From: Acidobacteriota bacterium
Lineage (GTDB): Bacteria > Acidobacteriota > Holophagae > Holophagales > Holophagaceae
Length of the DNA: 64,000 bases
Direction: 5' to 3'
Assembly (NCBI GenBank): GCA_016195985.1
Contig: JACPYP010000016.1
Span: forward strand, 372,001 to 436,000
Shown piece after piece: positions 27,173 to 36,598 of this stretch. The notes beneath the pieces were generated by a model. The model was not told where the DNA came from and made no database searches. It saw only the letters and a list, made by a program, of their open reading frames with translations. The first letter of the stretch is position 1. Every line of letters starts with the position of its first letter. The translations under genes were made by a program, and so were the position numbers.

Positions 27173-30100
27173 TCAGAACTTGATTCCGGTTTCAACCGTG
27201 AAGTAGCGTCCTCCGGGCATCCCGGCGTAGTAGGGCCCCCTGTACTGCATGGTCGAGGGATCCATGAAATAGCCGTTCTTGCCGTAGAAGTTCGTGGACT
27301 GGCTGCCATCAGCCAGGTTCTGGCCCATGCGCAACGTTGCGGCGTTGTCGCCCACCTGGTTCTGGGTGTAGACATGGTTGAAGGGGTTGGAAACTTCCAC
27401 GCCCATCCACCAGCGGGCCAGAGGACCGATGGGGATCTCCAAGTTGTAGCGGAGGTTCAACTCGAAGGTGTCCGGGTACTGGAAGCCGCCGACCGATGTG
27501 CCGCGCTGAGCCTTGAAGATGTAGGTGCCCGCGCCGCCGTTGATCATGTTGGTGGTGGCGTAGTTGGCGGGAGCGTTGGCCATCACGGCCTGGTATTCCG
27601 CGGAGTAGGGGTTCAGATCCCACTGTTCCTGCTGGGTCCAGGTGCTTCCGGCGGTGTACTTGCCGCGGAGCACGAGGGAGGATTTCACGGCGCCGTGGCT
27701 GAGGTCGTAGGTGAACCAGAAATTGGTGACCTGGTTGATGGTGAGGCTGGGCTCGGTGATGTCTTCGGTGCTGTAGCCGAAGCGCTTCCAGAGGTCTTCC
27801 CAGCGCAGGCCCCACACCCAGTGATTGGTTCCGATGTTATCCACCCGGAGGTTGGACTGGGCGGACCAGTACTGGAGGTTCTGGTGGTTCCGGCTGTAGT
27901 TGTAGTTGCCGCCGAAGCTCAGGCGTTTCGAGAGCTTGAAGTCCCACTCGATCTCCGCCGCCGAGTAGTCGTGGTACAAGCCCGGATCGTTGGCCAGCAG
28001 GTTGCGGTAGCTGGTGACGGTGGTTCCGTTGGTGTAGGCGTTGTTGACGGAGTGCTGGTAGGGATCGGCCAGCCACTGGTAATTGTTCTTCCAATCACGC
28101 CGCACGAGGGTGAAACGGATGTTGGAGCCGTTGTCGTAGGCGCGGCGGAAGGAGATGCTGTGCTCGTCGGAGTACTCCGCCTTGAAGTTCGGGTCGAGCC
28201 CGATGAAGTCCGGCGACCAGAGGCTCCGGAAGTAGGTGTAGTTGGCTGGATTCAGGAGCTCTGAGGTGCTGGCCAGCGTGTAGCCGTCATTGGCCAGGTT
28301 GGTTCCATCGTAGGGCAGCCCGTTGGTGGTGGGATCCCAGCTGTAGTTTGCGATGTAGGGCTTCCGGCGGTGGACGAAGGCCATGTACATGGCCGCCGGG
28401 ATGCGGTTGTGGAAGCGGCCGAAGGAGTAGCTGAGGAGCCGCTTCTGGTCGCCGCCGAGGTCCCACTTGAATTCGAAACGCGGGGTCAGGATGTTGTAGG
28501 CGAGGACGCTGCCTTTGTCGTCTCCCAGCTGGAAGCGGTCGAAGCGCAGGCCGCCCATGACGGAGAAGTTGGAATTCAAGGCCCAGCGGTCGTTCACGTA
28601 GAGGCTGGTGGTGGGCTGGTTGAAACTCCCGCTCTCCGGGCCCATGAAGTTCCGCATGCTGGCGACCTGGTACCACTGGTAGGCGTAAGGGCGGCTCGCC
28701 GATACGGCGTCCGTTGTCCCGGGCCAGAGGCTGGTGAGGTTCGAATGCGCCGCCCACATGACCCATTTGCCCGCGTAGGCGGAAGGATCCAGCAGAGCCC
28801 CCGAATAACCGGTGGGGTAGAGGATATCGGCCGCCGACAGGTCCGGCGAGATCTGGCCGCCGGGGGTGTAGAACTGGCGGGGAGCCGCTCCGGTGGACGT
28901 GTCCCAGTCCGTCCGCTCGTAGTTGAGGCCCCAGTCGATCTGATGATCGCCGATGAGCGATTGGACGTTGACGTAGAAGGTGGTGTTGGATTTCTTGTCG
29001 CCCTGGTCGTAGGGGCTTCCGGCGACCGCCTCGTCCCGCGTCCAGCCCTGCCTTTTGCGGGCTTCCAGGAGGTTGGTGTAGGGATACCAGGCGCCCGCGG
29101 CGCTGGGGCTTCCGGGATGCAGGAAGGCGCCGGGGATGCTGCTGGCGCCGTTGGCGTAGTTCCCGTTCTCCCAGGTACGGTTCGAACCCGAAGTGATCAG
29201 GTAGCCGCTGCTGGGCGGGACGATCGTTTCATTGGTGTGGCGCGCCAGGCGGGCTTCCACCACATGGTTGCCGAAGACGCCCTTGTAGCCGAGGTTCCAG
29301 ACCCGGTTGACTTCACCGGTGTTGCCGTAGAGACCCGGGCTGATGGAGGCGTTCCAGTCGCGGTTGTACATGTCCGTGAGGGCGCTTCTGGCCTGGGAGT
29401 AGGACCACTCCAGGGTCTGGTCCTGCGTGATCTGGTAGAACAGCGAGTACTGGTTGAAGGTGTCTTCCTGGCTGGTCTTGTAGGTCTTGCCCTGGTCCCA
29501 GAGATTCGCCTTGCGGATCTGCGCGCCGCCGGGCGTCACGAACAGGGTGCCGTCCGTGGAATTGGCGTAGTCGTGGCTGATGGAGCTGCTGCCGCCGTTG
29601 TAGTCCGACCACCACCTGGGCACGAAATTCTGGCTGCTCTTGGTGGGTTTGAAACGGCCGCCCCAGGCGAAGGTGATGTGGTCCTTCCAGAGCGGGCCAC
29701 TCAGGGTGGCTTCGTAGGAACGGTCGATGGCGTCATCGGTGGGTGAGATCTGGCGGGTGTTCCAGTCGGTGCCGAACCGGGCGACCTGGCGGCCGGGGTA
29801 GCCGGGGTCCCCTGTGGCGCCGAGGGTGGAACGGCCGTAGTTCGCGCGGATGCTGCCTTTGAATTCATTGGTGCCGCGGGTGGTCACGTAGGAGACCATG
29901 CCGCTTTCCGTGTTGCCGTAGCGGGCATTCAGGGGCGACTGGATGAGGGACACGGATTCGATCATGTCCGTGACCATCAGCTGGCTGCCCTTGAAGTTGC
30001 CCCATCCGGCGTCGCCGGCGGACATGCCGTTCACCAGGAACTTGCCGCCCACCGTGTTGCCGCCGCGGATGTGCACCGTGGTGCCGTTGTCATTGGAGTC

Positions 30101-30598
30101 CGTCACCACGCCTGGAGCGATCGAGGTGATGGAAAGGAGGTCGGAGGACGGCAGGAGGGCCGTGAGGGTGTCCATGGAATAGACGGACTGGGTGGTGGTC
30201 TCGGTCTTGTCGATCTGGGAGGCCGCGGCGATGACCTGAACCTCGGCGCCTTGGACTTCTGTCTGGATGGGCGCCACGCGCATGTTCTGGCGGATGGTCT
30301 GGCCCGGGCTGACGAAACACTTGACCGTGCCGGACACGTAGCCGTCCTTGGAACAGCTCAGGGCGTATTCGCCGTTGGGAAGCAAGGGGATGCGGTAGTT
30401 GCCGTCGGCGTCGCTGAAGACCGTCCGGTCGCTGAGGATCTTGGGGGACCGCAGGATGAGGCGGACGCCCTGGAGGGGTTTGCCTGTCTTCTGGTCCGTG
30501 ATGGAGCCGACGAGGGTTCCGACGGTTTCCTGCGCCATCAGGGATGCGGCGCCGGCCAGGAGGAGCGTGAGGGTTGAGAGGCGGGTGAATGGGCGCAT
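27173..30598 (-). CDS. TonB-dependent receptor, Oar type (carboxypeptidase-regulatory domain)
   Basis: Complete 1141-residue outer-membrane receptor. A signal peptide (about 1-22) is followed by a carboxypeptidase-regulatory-like beta-sandwich (about 26-107, GSITDQKTGKPLQGVRL, DADGNYRIPLLPNGEY). The plug (about 120-235) includes VHIRGGNTVGGKFLVNGM and GNTESGMVSYVTTRG, and the barrel ends TVETGIKF. This domain order without a SusD partner is typical of acidobacterial receptors. It sits between a porin-like barrel (38 bp upstream) and a small barrel, ahead of GH51 and the GH127 enzymes. It most likely imports arabinose-containing oligosaccharides or glycopeptides. Ribosome site AAGGAG. Confidence 0.9.
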   Translation of the reverse strand: MRPFTRLSTLTLLLAGAASLMAQETVGTLVGSITDQKTGKPLQGVRLILRSPKILSDRTVFSDADGNYRIPLLPNGEYALSCSKDGYVSGTVKCFVSPGQTIRQNMRVAPIQTEVQGAEVQVIAAASQIDKTETTTQSVYSMDTLTALLPSSDLLSITSIAPGVVTDSNDNGTTVHIRGGNTVGGKFLVNGMSAGDAGWGNFKGSQLMVTDMIESVSLIQSPLNARYGNTESGMVSYVTTRGTNEFKGSIRANYGRSTLGATGDPGYPGRQVARFGTDWNTRQISPTDDAIDRSYEATLSGPLWKDHITFAWGGRFKPTKSSQNFVPRWWSDYNGGSSSISHDYANSTDGTLFVTPGGAQIRKANLWDQGKTYKTSQEDTFNQYSLFYQITQDQTLEWSYSQARSALTDMYNRDWNASISPGLYGNTGEVNRVWNLGYKGVFGNHVVEARLARHTNETIVPPSSGYLITSGSNRTWENGNYANGASSIPGAFLHPGSPSAAGAWYPYTNLLEARKRQGWTRDEAVAGSPYDQGDKKSNTTFYVNVQSLIGDHQIDWGLNYERTDWDTSTGAAPRQFYTPGGQISPDLSAADILYPTGYSGALLDPSAYAGKWVMWAAHSNLTSLWPGTTDAVSASRPYAYQWYQVASMRNFMGPESGSFNQPTTSLYVNDRWALNSNFSVMGGLRFDRFQLGDDKGSVLAYNILTPRFEFKWDLGGDQKRLLSYSFGRFHNRIPAAMYMAFVHRRKPYIANYSWDPTTNGLPYDGTNLANDGYTLASTSELLNPANYTYFRSLWSPDFIGLDPNFKAEYSDEHSISFRRAYDNGSNIRFTLVRRDWKNNYQWLADPYQHSVNNAYTNGTTVTSYRNLLANDPGLYHDYSAAEIEWDFKLSKRLSFGGNYNYSRNHQNLQYWSAQSNLRVDNIGTNHWVWGLRWEDLWKRFGYSTEDITEPSLTINQVTNFWFTYDLSHGAVKSSLVLRGKYTAGSTWTQQEQWDLNPYSAEYQAVMANAPANYATTNMINGGAGTYIFKAQRGTSVGGFQYPDTFELNLRYNLEIPIGPLARWWMGVEVSNPFNHVYTQNQVGDNAATLRMGQNLADGSQSTNFYGKNGYFMDPSTMQYRGPYYAGMPGGRYFTVETGIKF

Positions 30599-30636
30599 GT
30601 GGATGTCTCCTTGGATGGGATCCGGGTGGCCGCGGG

Positions 30637-31461
30637 TCAGAGCCGGACGCCCAAGGCGACTTCAAGCACCAGTCCGGTCTTGCTGGACTCGGTGTACTTG
30701 GGCGCCGCGCCGGTCGTGGAGAAGGGGTGGTAGTAGATGCCGTTGAAGGTGGTCTCGCGGAGGTTCAGCTCCAGCCGGAAGATGTCGGAGAAGGTCGTGC
30801 TCACGCCGGCGTAGGCGCCCGGCTGGACCTTCTTCACGTCCTTCGAGTAGTTGGCGCCCTCGTAGTAGTTCCAGTCGCCGTAGCCGCTGATGCGGGGGAT
30901 CACCTGGAAGGTGTGGGTCGAATCGTAATAACCCGGCGTCAGCGTCATGAAGATTTCGTGGTGGGTCTGGCGGTAGTCGAGGCTCAGGCCCGCCTGCCAG
31001 TCCCAGCCCTCGGCCCAGGAGAAGGGCAGCGCGGCCTGGTAGCCCACCTTCAGCCCGAATCCCTTGAACGTCATCGACTCGCCTTGAAGGGACAAGTCGG
31101 GGTTGATGACCACGGGGTGGGTGCTGGTCCCGTCGAAATAAGTCTGAGAGACGCTGCCGGGATTCCAGGGGTCCTGGTTGGGCGTGTAGTAGGCGGGGCC
31201 GTACTGGGTGGTGTCGCGGCGGTAGCCGTTGAACACGTCGTAGGTGAGCTCGGTGGTCAGGCGCCCTTTGCTAAGCGGGAAGGCGGCTTCCAGGCCGAAG
31301 CCCATGGTCCGGTTGCCCAAGGAATCCTTGGACACCGGGCCGGAGAGATTGCCCGCCCGGATCTTGAAGGAAAGGTCAGGCATGGTTTGAGCCTGGATGG
31401 GCAGGGCCATGCCTGCCGCCAGCGCAAGGCGGATAGCCGCGGTTCGAACGCGGGTGGTCAT
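30637..31461 (-). CDS. Porin-like outer-membrane protein, first gene of the TonB/GH operon
   Basis: A 274-residue exported barrel protein with signal MTTRVRTAAIRLALAAGMALP, many amphipathic strands with aromatic girdles and the terminal LVLEVALGVRL. The frame is open much further upstream, but the ATG at 31461 has GGAGG at proper distance and gives the signal peptide. The end differs from the classic terminal Phe. As the first gene behind the promoter and paired operators at 31671-31727, it heads the unit of surface and degradation genes. It may be a diffusion channel for sugars; specificity unknown. Confidence 0.7.
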   Translation of the reverse strand: MTTRVRTAAIRLALAAGMALPIQAQTMPDLSFKIRAGNLSGPVSKDSLGNRTMGFGLEAAFPLSKGRLTTELTYDVFNGYRRDTTQYGPAYYTPNQDPWNPGSVSQTYFDGTSTHPVVINPDLSLQGESMTFKGFGLKVGYQAALPFSWAEGWDWQAGLSLDYRQTHHEIFMTLTPGYYDSTHTFQVIPRISGYGDWNYYEGANYSKDVKKVQPGAYAGVSTTFSDIFRLELNLRETTFNGIYYHPFSTTGAAPKYTESSKTGLVLEVALGVRL

Positions 31462-31670
31462 GTGGTACCTCCGAAGTGGGTGGGGTGGAGGAGAAGGGGA
31501 CAACGGGACCGTTGGGGGTGGCCGCCATCGGGACTGGAATGGATCGGGAACTCGCGCACGCAGCGGGCGAAATTCCGCTGGCTGCGGCAAAGGCAGGACA
31601 CAAGATTCCGTGGCGCATATCCGTGGGGATGAAGCGCCAGGAGCATTCGGCTGGAAAGGATCTCGCAAGA
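31462..31670. other. Leader region of the porin/TonB operon
   Basis: About 210 bp between the operator pair and the porin start. Apart from the ribosome site GGAGG just before the ATG I see no gene, hairpin or known riboswitch in it. The reading frame that runs through it lacks a ribosome site and has shadow-like composition. Confidence 0.5.
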
Positions 31671-31697
31671 TGCAATCGGTTTCTGAAATCGGTTACA
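31671..31697. promoter_or_regulatory. Tandem LacI-type operators upstream of the porin/TonB operon
   Basis: Two copies of the regulon motif lie head to tail: TGCAATCGGTTTCT and TGAAATCGGTTACA. They share one base and their central CG steps are exactly 13 bp apart. They abut the likely -10 element (31697-31702), so a bound repressor would block the start site. Confidence 0.75.
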
Positions 31698-31727
31698 TTA
31701 TTGCGCTCGAACATGTCGCTTGGTCAA
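31697..31727 (-). promoter_or_regulatory. Probable sigma-70 promoter of the porin/TonB operon
   Basis: Read on the minus strand: TTGACC (-35, 31722-31727), a 19-bp spacer and AATAAT (-10, 31697-31702), followed at once by the tandem operators. The spacer is slightly long; CAATAA one base nearer would give 18. Confidence 0.55.
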
Positions 31728-31845
31728 TAGGCTTTTTACATCTTTTTTTGCGTGTGTTGCTTTGCGTTTCCTTCAGGTTTCCGCGCCGTGAATTCCACTC
31801 GAAGCATTTCCGGGCCGTGGGGTGGAACGGGCGGGATTCCGGGCC

Positions 31846-32493
31846 TCACCTTCCGCTCTTTTTCCAGTCGGCCAGAAAGCCTTCGATGCCCTTCTCGGTC
31901 AGGGGATGGAAGAGCATCTGGTCAAACACCTTGGTGGGGATCGTCGCCACCTGGGCGCCGGCCAGGGCCGCGTCCGTCACATGCCGGGGGCTGCGGATGG
32001 AGGCTGCCAGGACATGGGTGGGCAGGCCGTGCGTGGCAAAGATCGCGGTCAATTCCGAGATGAGGTCCATTCCCGGCAGGTTGATGTCGTCCAGGCGGCC
32101 GATGAAGGGGGAGACGTAGGTGGCACCGGCCTTGGCGGCCATCAGACCCTGGGTCGCGCTGAAGCAGAGAGTCACGTTCGTCTTGATGCCCTCGTCCTTG
32201 AAGGCATGGGTGGCCTTGAGCCCTTCGGCGGTCAAGGGCACCTTCACCACGATGTTCCGGTGGATCTTCGCCAGCTTCCGGCCTTCCTCGATCATCCCGG
32301 GGGCATCCAGGGCGATCACTTCAGCGGAAATGGGGCCATCCACGATGCCGCAGATCTCCTCGATGATGGCTTCAAAGGGGCGGCCGGATTCCTTGGCGAT
32401 GAGGCTGGGATTGGTGGTGACGCCGTCGAGGATGCTCCAGGCGCTGATCCGGCGGATCTCCGCGACGTTGGCGGTATCGATGAAGAATTTCAT
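31846..32493 (-). CDS. Transaldolase (short transaldolase/fructose-6-phosphate aldolase type)
   Basis: A 215-residue class I aldolase. The N-terminal [13 protein letters not shown] and GVTTNPSL motifs and the Schiff-base Lys in IVVKVPLT (about K84) define the short transaldolase/FSA subfamily. It transfers a dihydroxyacetone unit between sedoheptulose 7-phosphate and glyceraldehyde 3-phosphate in the non-oxidative pentose-phosphate pathway. As last gene of the araDBA operon it carries xylulose 5-phosphate carbon onward, together with the transketolase at 46978. FSA-type aldolase activity cannot be excluded from sequence. Ribosome site AGGAA. Confidence 0.88.
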   Translation of the reverse strand: MKFFIDTANVAEIRRISAWSILDGVTTNPSLIAKESGRPFEAIIEEICGIVDGPISAEVIALDAPGMIEEGRKLAKIHRNIVVKVPLTAEGLKATHAFKDEGIKTNVTLCFSATQGLMAAKAGATYVSPFIGRLDDINLPGMDLISELTAIFATHGLPTHVLAASIRSPRHVTDAALAGAQVATIPTKVFDQMLFHPLTEKGIEGFLADWKKSGR

Positions 32494-32518
32494 GTTCGGT
32501 TCCTGGGCAGGACCAGCC

Positions 32519-33205
32519 TCAGGGCAGAGGCTCGCAGAGAGGGAGGGAGGGCCGGACCGGAATCAGGTCGGCCAATGCTTGGGGAGTGTCCACCAGGGCA
32601 TCGAAGCCCAGGGGTTCGAGTTCGGAGCGGGAATGGGTGCCCCAGGTCACGCCGACGGCGCGAATCCCGGCGTTCCGGGCCGTTTCCAGATCGGCGGAAC
32701 TGTCGCCCACGTAGACCGCCCGGCCCGGGGAGATGGCGCCCAGGGCGGAGAGGAGCCCCCTGGGATCGGGCTTGGGCGCGGGCATGTCGTCCTCGCCCAC
32801 CATCGCGGCGAAGCTGTCCGCTACGCCGAGGCGGTGGAGGATGGTGCGGATGAAGGCGCCACGGCTGTTGCTGACGACTCCCAGGCGGAAGCCCCGGCCC
32901 GCGAGGGTTTCCAGGGCCTCCCGCACGCCCGGATAGAGCTCCGCGAGATCGGCGTGGTGCAGGGCCAGCTGGCTGTACCGGCGGGCCATGTTCTCCTGGG
33001 CCGCGGGGTCGCCGATGCCCGCGAGCAGGCCCAGCCGCCGGGCCGTGGGATGGACCATGCCCGCCACGATCCGGCCGGGGTCCGCCTTCCCCAGGCCCCG
33101 CTCCCACAGGACGCCGTTGGAGGCGGAAATCACGGCGGGAATGGAGTCGACGAGGGTGCCGTCGTGATCGAACATCACCGCGTCGATGGGGCCGAGAGGG
33201 CTCAA
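32519..33205 (-). CDS. HAD family phosphatase (phosphoglycolate-phosphatase-like)
   Basis: Cytoplasmic haloacid-dehalogenase-type hydrolase. Motif [12 protein letters not shown] (D13/D15), motif II VVSNSRG, motif III Lys in APKPDPRG and motif [14 protein letters not shown] are all present, with an alpha-helical cap after motif I. It starts at TTG, with GGAG six bases before. It lies between the symporter and the transaldolase in the arabinose operon, with gaps of about 20-25 bp. It may clear phosphorylated pentose side products; the exact substrate is unknown. Confidence 0.82.
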   Translation of the reverse strand: MSPLGPIDAVMFDHDGTLVDSIPAVISASNGVLWERGLGKADPGRIVAGMVHPTARRLGLLAGIGDPAAQENMARRYSQLALHHADLAELYPGVREALETLAGRGFRLGVVSNSRGAFIRTILHRLGVADSFAAMVGEDDMPAPKPDPRGLLSALGAISPGRAVYVGDSSADLETARNAGIRAVGVTWGTHSRSELEPLGFDALVDTPQALADLIPVRPSLPLCEPLP

Positions 33206-33226
33206 AAGGGGCTCCGGAAGGGGGGG

Positions 33227-35059
33227 TCAGCCGCGGAAATACAGGTAGGCGGCGGCGATCAGGGCCACGACCAGGGCGGATACCGCCACGTCGCGGCGGC
33301 TCCAGGAACTGCGGCTTTCAGCGCGCTGCTCGCTCGTGATGGTGCTGAACGTGAGGCCCACGAGCTGGGCCTCGTCCGGCGCCTTGGTGAGGTAGCTGAC
33401 CACCACCATGGCGATGGCGCTGACCACGAGGATGATCATGCTGAAGTACTGGAAGTAGATGTGATTGATGATCCAGAGCCAGGAGCCGGGAGCGTAGGTG
33501 AATCCGTGGATCAGGGCTCCGGGCGTGTCCACCGCCAGGCGGAACAGGCCGAGGATGAAGCCGACGGTGAGGGCGGCCAGGCAGCCCTTCGCGTTCAGCC
33601 GCTTCCAGTAGATGCCCAGGAAGAACACCACGAAGATGGGCGGCGCCAGGTAGCCCTGGACCGACTGCAGGTAGTCGTAGAGGCCGTGGGAGCCTTTGAT
33701 GACCGGGATCCAGAGGATGCCGATGAGCACCATGACCATGGTGGCGGTGCGGCCCATCCGCACCAGGGAGATCTGGCTGGCCTGGGGCCGCATCTTGGCG
33801 TAGCAGTCGAGGGTGAACAGGGTGGAGCTGGCGTTGAAGACGCCGGCCAGGGAGCTCATCAGGGCGGCGATGAGGCCCGCGACCACCAGGCCGCGGACGC
33901 CGACCGGAAGCACGTAGGCGACCATGGAGGGGAAGGCGTATTGCAGCTGCGAGCGCACGGGCTGTCCGGACGCGTCGACCATGCCATTGAGGGCCGGGAC
34001 GCTGCCGCTCTTGGCGAGGGCAAAGCAGATCATGCCGGGAATGATGAAGATGAACACCGGAAGCAGCTTGAGCAGGGCGGCGAAGATGGAGCCGCGGCGG
34101 GCGTGCTGCTCATTCTTGGCGCCGAGGGTGCGCTGGACGATGTACTGGCAGGTGCACCAGTACCACAAGCCGATGACCGGGGCGCAGATGATCATGCCCA
34201 GCCAGGGATAGTGGCCGTTGAAATACCAGGCCATGCGCGTGACCACGCCTGCCTGGTTGGCCTCGATGACGGGCGCCCAGGTGCTTTGAACGCCGTGGGG
34301 CACCATGGGCTTCCAGAGGTTGAACATGTCCGCCGGGAGGGCGTTGTGGAGCGCCTGCCAGCCGCCGAGCTTGTGGAGGCCCAGCACGGTGACGAGCAGG
34401 GACCCGAGGATGAGCACCACCACCTGGATGGTCTCGGTGTAGGCCACGGCGCGCATGCCGCCGATCACGGTGTAGAGGCCGGTGAGCAGCAGCAGCGTGA
34501 GGCAGCCCACCCAGAAGCTGTCGAGGTAGATGAAGCCCAGGTTCAGGTGCATTTCAGGGAGCAGGAAGCCGAAGACCACGCCACCGGCGAAAATGCCGAC
34601 GGCCACCTTGGAGAGCACGTACAGCACCAGGGAGACGATGGAGAGCATCCAGCGCGAAGCCGGGGAGAAGCGTTTCTCCAGGAACTCCGGCATGGTGTAG
34701 ACCCGGCTCCGCATGTAGAACGGGACCATTACCCAGGCCAGGACCAGGAGGCACCAGGCATGCAGCTCGTAATGGGCCATGGCCACGCCGTCCGTGGCTC
34801 CGGATCCGGCCAGGCCCACCACGTGCTCGGAGCCGATGTTGGAGGCGAAGATGGAAGCGCCGATGATCCACCAGCTGAGGTTCCGGCCCGCCAGGAAGTA
34901 GTCGTCCGTGGTCTCGCGGTTTTTCCGGATCACCCACCAGGACACGGCGAGGAGGACACTGAAGTAGAGGCCGATCACCAGCCAGTCGAAAGTCTGAAGG
35001 GCCGACCGCGACTGAGGCAGGGCCTGGGTCGGATCGCCTGTGAGGAGGGTGAGGAACAT
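33227..35059 (-). CDS. Sodium/solute symporter (SSS family), probable arabinose importer
   Basis: A 610-residue inner-membrane protein with about 14-15 hydrophobic segments. SSS signatures are visible: YFLAGRNLSWWIIGASIFASNIGSE near the N-terminus and the central GMRAVAYTETIQ. The length and the C-terminal extra helix match the SglT-like glucose/galactose branch. It lies 45 bp behind araA and before the HAD and transaldolase genes in one operon, so L-arabinose is the likely substrate. Start ATG with AAGGG. Confidence 0.87.
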   Translation of the reverse strand: MFLTLLTGDPTQALPQSRSALQTFDWLVIGLYFSVLLAVSWWVIRKNRETTDDYFLAGRNLSWWIIGASIFASNIGSEHVVGLAGSGATDGVAMAHYELHAWCLLVLAWVMVPFYMRSRVYTMPEFLEKRFSPASRWMLSIVSLVLYVLSKVAVGIFAGGVVFGFLLPEMHLNLGFIYLDSFWVGCLTLLLLTGLYTVIGGMRAVAYTETIQVVVLILGSLLVTVLGLHKLGGWQALHNALPADMFNLWKPMVPHGVQSTWAPVIEANQAGVVTRMAWYFNGHYPWLGMIICAPVIGLWYWCTCQYIVQRTLGAKNEQHARRGSIFAALLKLLPVFIFIIPGMICFALAKSGSVPALNGMVDASGQPVRSQLQYAFPSMVAYVLPVGVRGLVVAGLIAALMSSLAGVFNASSTLFTLDCYAKMRPQASQISLVRMGRTATMVMVLIGILWIPVIKGSHGLYDYLQSVQGYLAPPIFVVFFLGIYWKRLNAKGCLAALTVGFILGLFRLAVDTPGALIHGFTYAPGSWLWIINHIYFQYFSMIILVVSAIAMVVVSYLTKAPDEAQLVGLTFSTITSEQRAESRSSWSRRDVAVSALVVALIAAAYLYFRG

Positions 35060-35104
35060 GGTGGATCCCTTCGAAGGGGGACAGGGTGAGAAGGCGGAAG
35101 CCTG

Positions 35105-36598
35105 CTAGCGGTAGGAAGCCTCGTTCCAGCGGAGCTGGTTCTTGAAGTCGGGAATGCGGGTGTTCTCATCGATGCAGAGGTACTCGATGCCGGCAATGGC
35201 CGTGAAGTCCTCGATGTGGGGCGCGAGGGCGGCCTGGCTGAAGGCCGCGTGGTGGGCGCCCCCGGCGTGGATCCAGGCGGCGGCCGCCACCTTCAGGCTC
35301 GGCCGGGGCACCCACAGGGCGCGGGCCACCGGGAGGCGGGGCAGGGCGTGCTGAGGTTCCACCACGTCCAGGACGCTGACGATCATGCGGAAGCGGTTGC
35401 CCATGTCGATGAGAGAAGCGTTCACGGCGGGACCAGAGGGAGTGCCAAAGACCAGGCGCGGCGGATCATCCTTGCCGCCGATGCCCAGGCGGTGGATCTC
35501 CAGGGAGGGGCGGGGCGTGTCCGCGATGGAAGCGCAGACCTCTAGCATATGGGCGCCGAGCACCTGGGGGGCCGAAGGATCGAGGTGGTAGGTGTAGTCC
35601 TCCATGAAGGAGGTGCCCCCGGGCAGGCCGGAGCCCATCACCTTCATGGCCCGGACCAGGGCGGCCGTCTTCCAGTCGCCTTCGGCGCCGAAGCCGTAGC
35701 CGTCGGCCATGAGACGCTGCACGGCCAGGCCGGGAAGCTGGCTGAGGCCGTGTAGATCCTCGAAATTCGTGGTGAAGCCCTTGAACCCCCCCTCGATCAG
35801 GAAGGCGCGCAGGCCGAGCTCGATCCGGGCGGATTCCTGAAGCGAGGCCCGCCGCTCGCCCCCGGGGCGGAGGCTGGGCATGAGCTCGTACCGGTCGTCG
35901 AATTCACGGCAGAGGCGCTCCACCTCGGCATCGCTCACGGACTTGACCGCGGCCGCGAGGCTGCCCATGGCGTGGGCCGTCACCGAATAGCCGAGCCGGA
36001 TCTGGGCTTCCACCTTGTCGCCTTCGGTCACGGCCACTTCGCGCATGTTGTCACCGAACCTGACGATCCGGGCGCCCTGGGCGTCCTGCCAGGCGCAGGC
36101 TGCACGGGCCCACACGCCGACTTCTTCCTGGACGCCGGCTTCCGTCCAGTGCCCGACCACCACCTTCCGCTCCTTGCGCATGCGGGTGGCGATGAAGCCG
36201 AATTCCCGGTCGCCGTGGGCGGCCTGGTTCAGGTTCATGAAATCCATGTCGATGGTGGCCCATGGCACGTCCCGGTTGTGCTGGGTGTGCAGGTGCAGGA
36301 AAGGCTTCCGCAGCACGGACAGCCCCCGGATCCACATCTTGGCCGGGGAGAAGGTGTGCATCCAAAGCACCAGGCCCGCGCAGGCCGGGGCGCAGTTGGC
36401 CTCCTCGCACAGGGCGGTGATGGCCTCGGGCGTGGTGAGCACGGATTTGAAAACCACCTTGGCGGGGATGCTGGGCGAGGCGTCCAGGGCCCGGGCGATC
36501 TCCTGGGAGTTGGCGGCCACCTTCTCGAGGGTGCCGGGCCCGTAGAGGTGCTGGCTTCCGGTGACGAACCAGATTTCCTGCTGCTTCAAGTCGATCAT
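35105..36598 (-). CDS. araA: L-arabinose isomerase
   Basis: Converts L-arabinose to L-ribulose with Mn2+. The 497-residue protein begins with the family opening ([21 protein letters not shown]) and keeps [32 protein letters not shown], and the C-terminal [10 protein letters not shown] histidine region over full length. The ATG at 36598 carries AGGAG and overlaps the araB stop by 4 bases (ATGA), showing translational coupling. It belongs to the operon araD-araB-araA-symporter-HAD-transaldolase under the LacI-type operator at 39080. Confidence 0.95.
   Translation of the reverse strand: MIDLKQQEIWFVTGSQHLYGPGTLEKVAANSQEIARALDASPSIPAKVVFKSVLTTPEAITALCEEANCAPACAGLVLWMHTFSPAKMWIRGLSVLRKPFLHLHTQHNRDVPWATIDMDFMNLNQAAHGDREFGFIATRMRKERKVVVGHWTEAGVQEEVGVWARAACAWQDAQGARIVRFGDNMREVAVTEGDKVEAQIRLGYSVTAHAMGSLAAAVKSVSDAEVERLCREFDDRYELMPSLRPGGERRASLQESARIELGLRAFLIEGGFKGFTTNFEDLHGLSQLPGLAVQRLMADGYGFGAEGDWKTAALVRAMKVMGSGLPGGTSFMEDYTYHLDPSAPQVLGAHMLEVCASIADTPRPSLEIHRLGIGGKDDPPRLVFGTPSGPAVNASLIDMGNRFRMIVSVLDVVEPQHALPRLPVARALWVPRPSLKVAAAAWIHAGGAHHAAFSQAALAPHIEDFTAIAGIEYLCIDENTRIPDFKNQLRWNEASYR

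Noticed and set aside
31808-31850. Possible terminator behind transaldolase (TTCCGGGCC twice)
   Set aside because: The two copies are direct, not inverted, and cannot form a hairpin.
32120-35089. A 989-codon plus-strand frame opposite the HAD and symporter genes
   Set aside because: Antisense of real genes with full family motifs; the product is a His/Asp/Gly-rich shadow.
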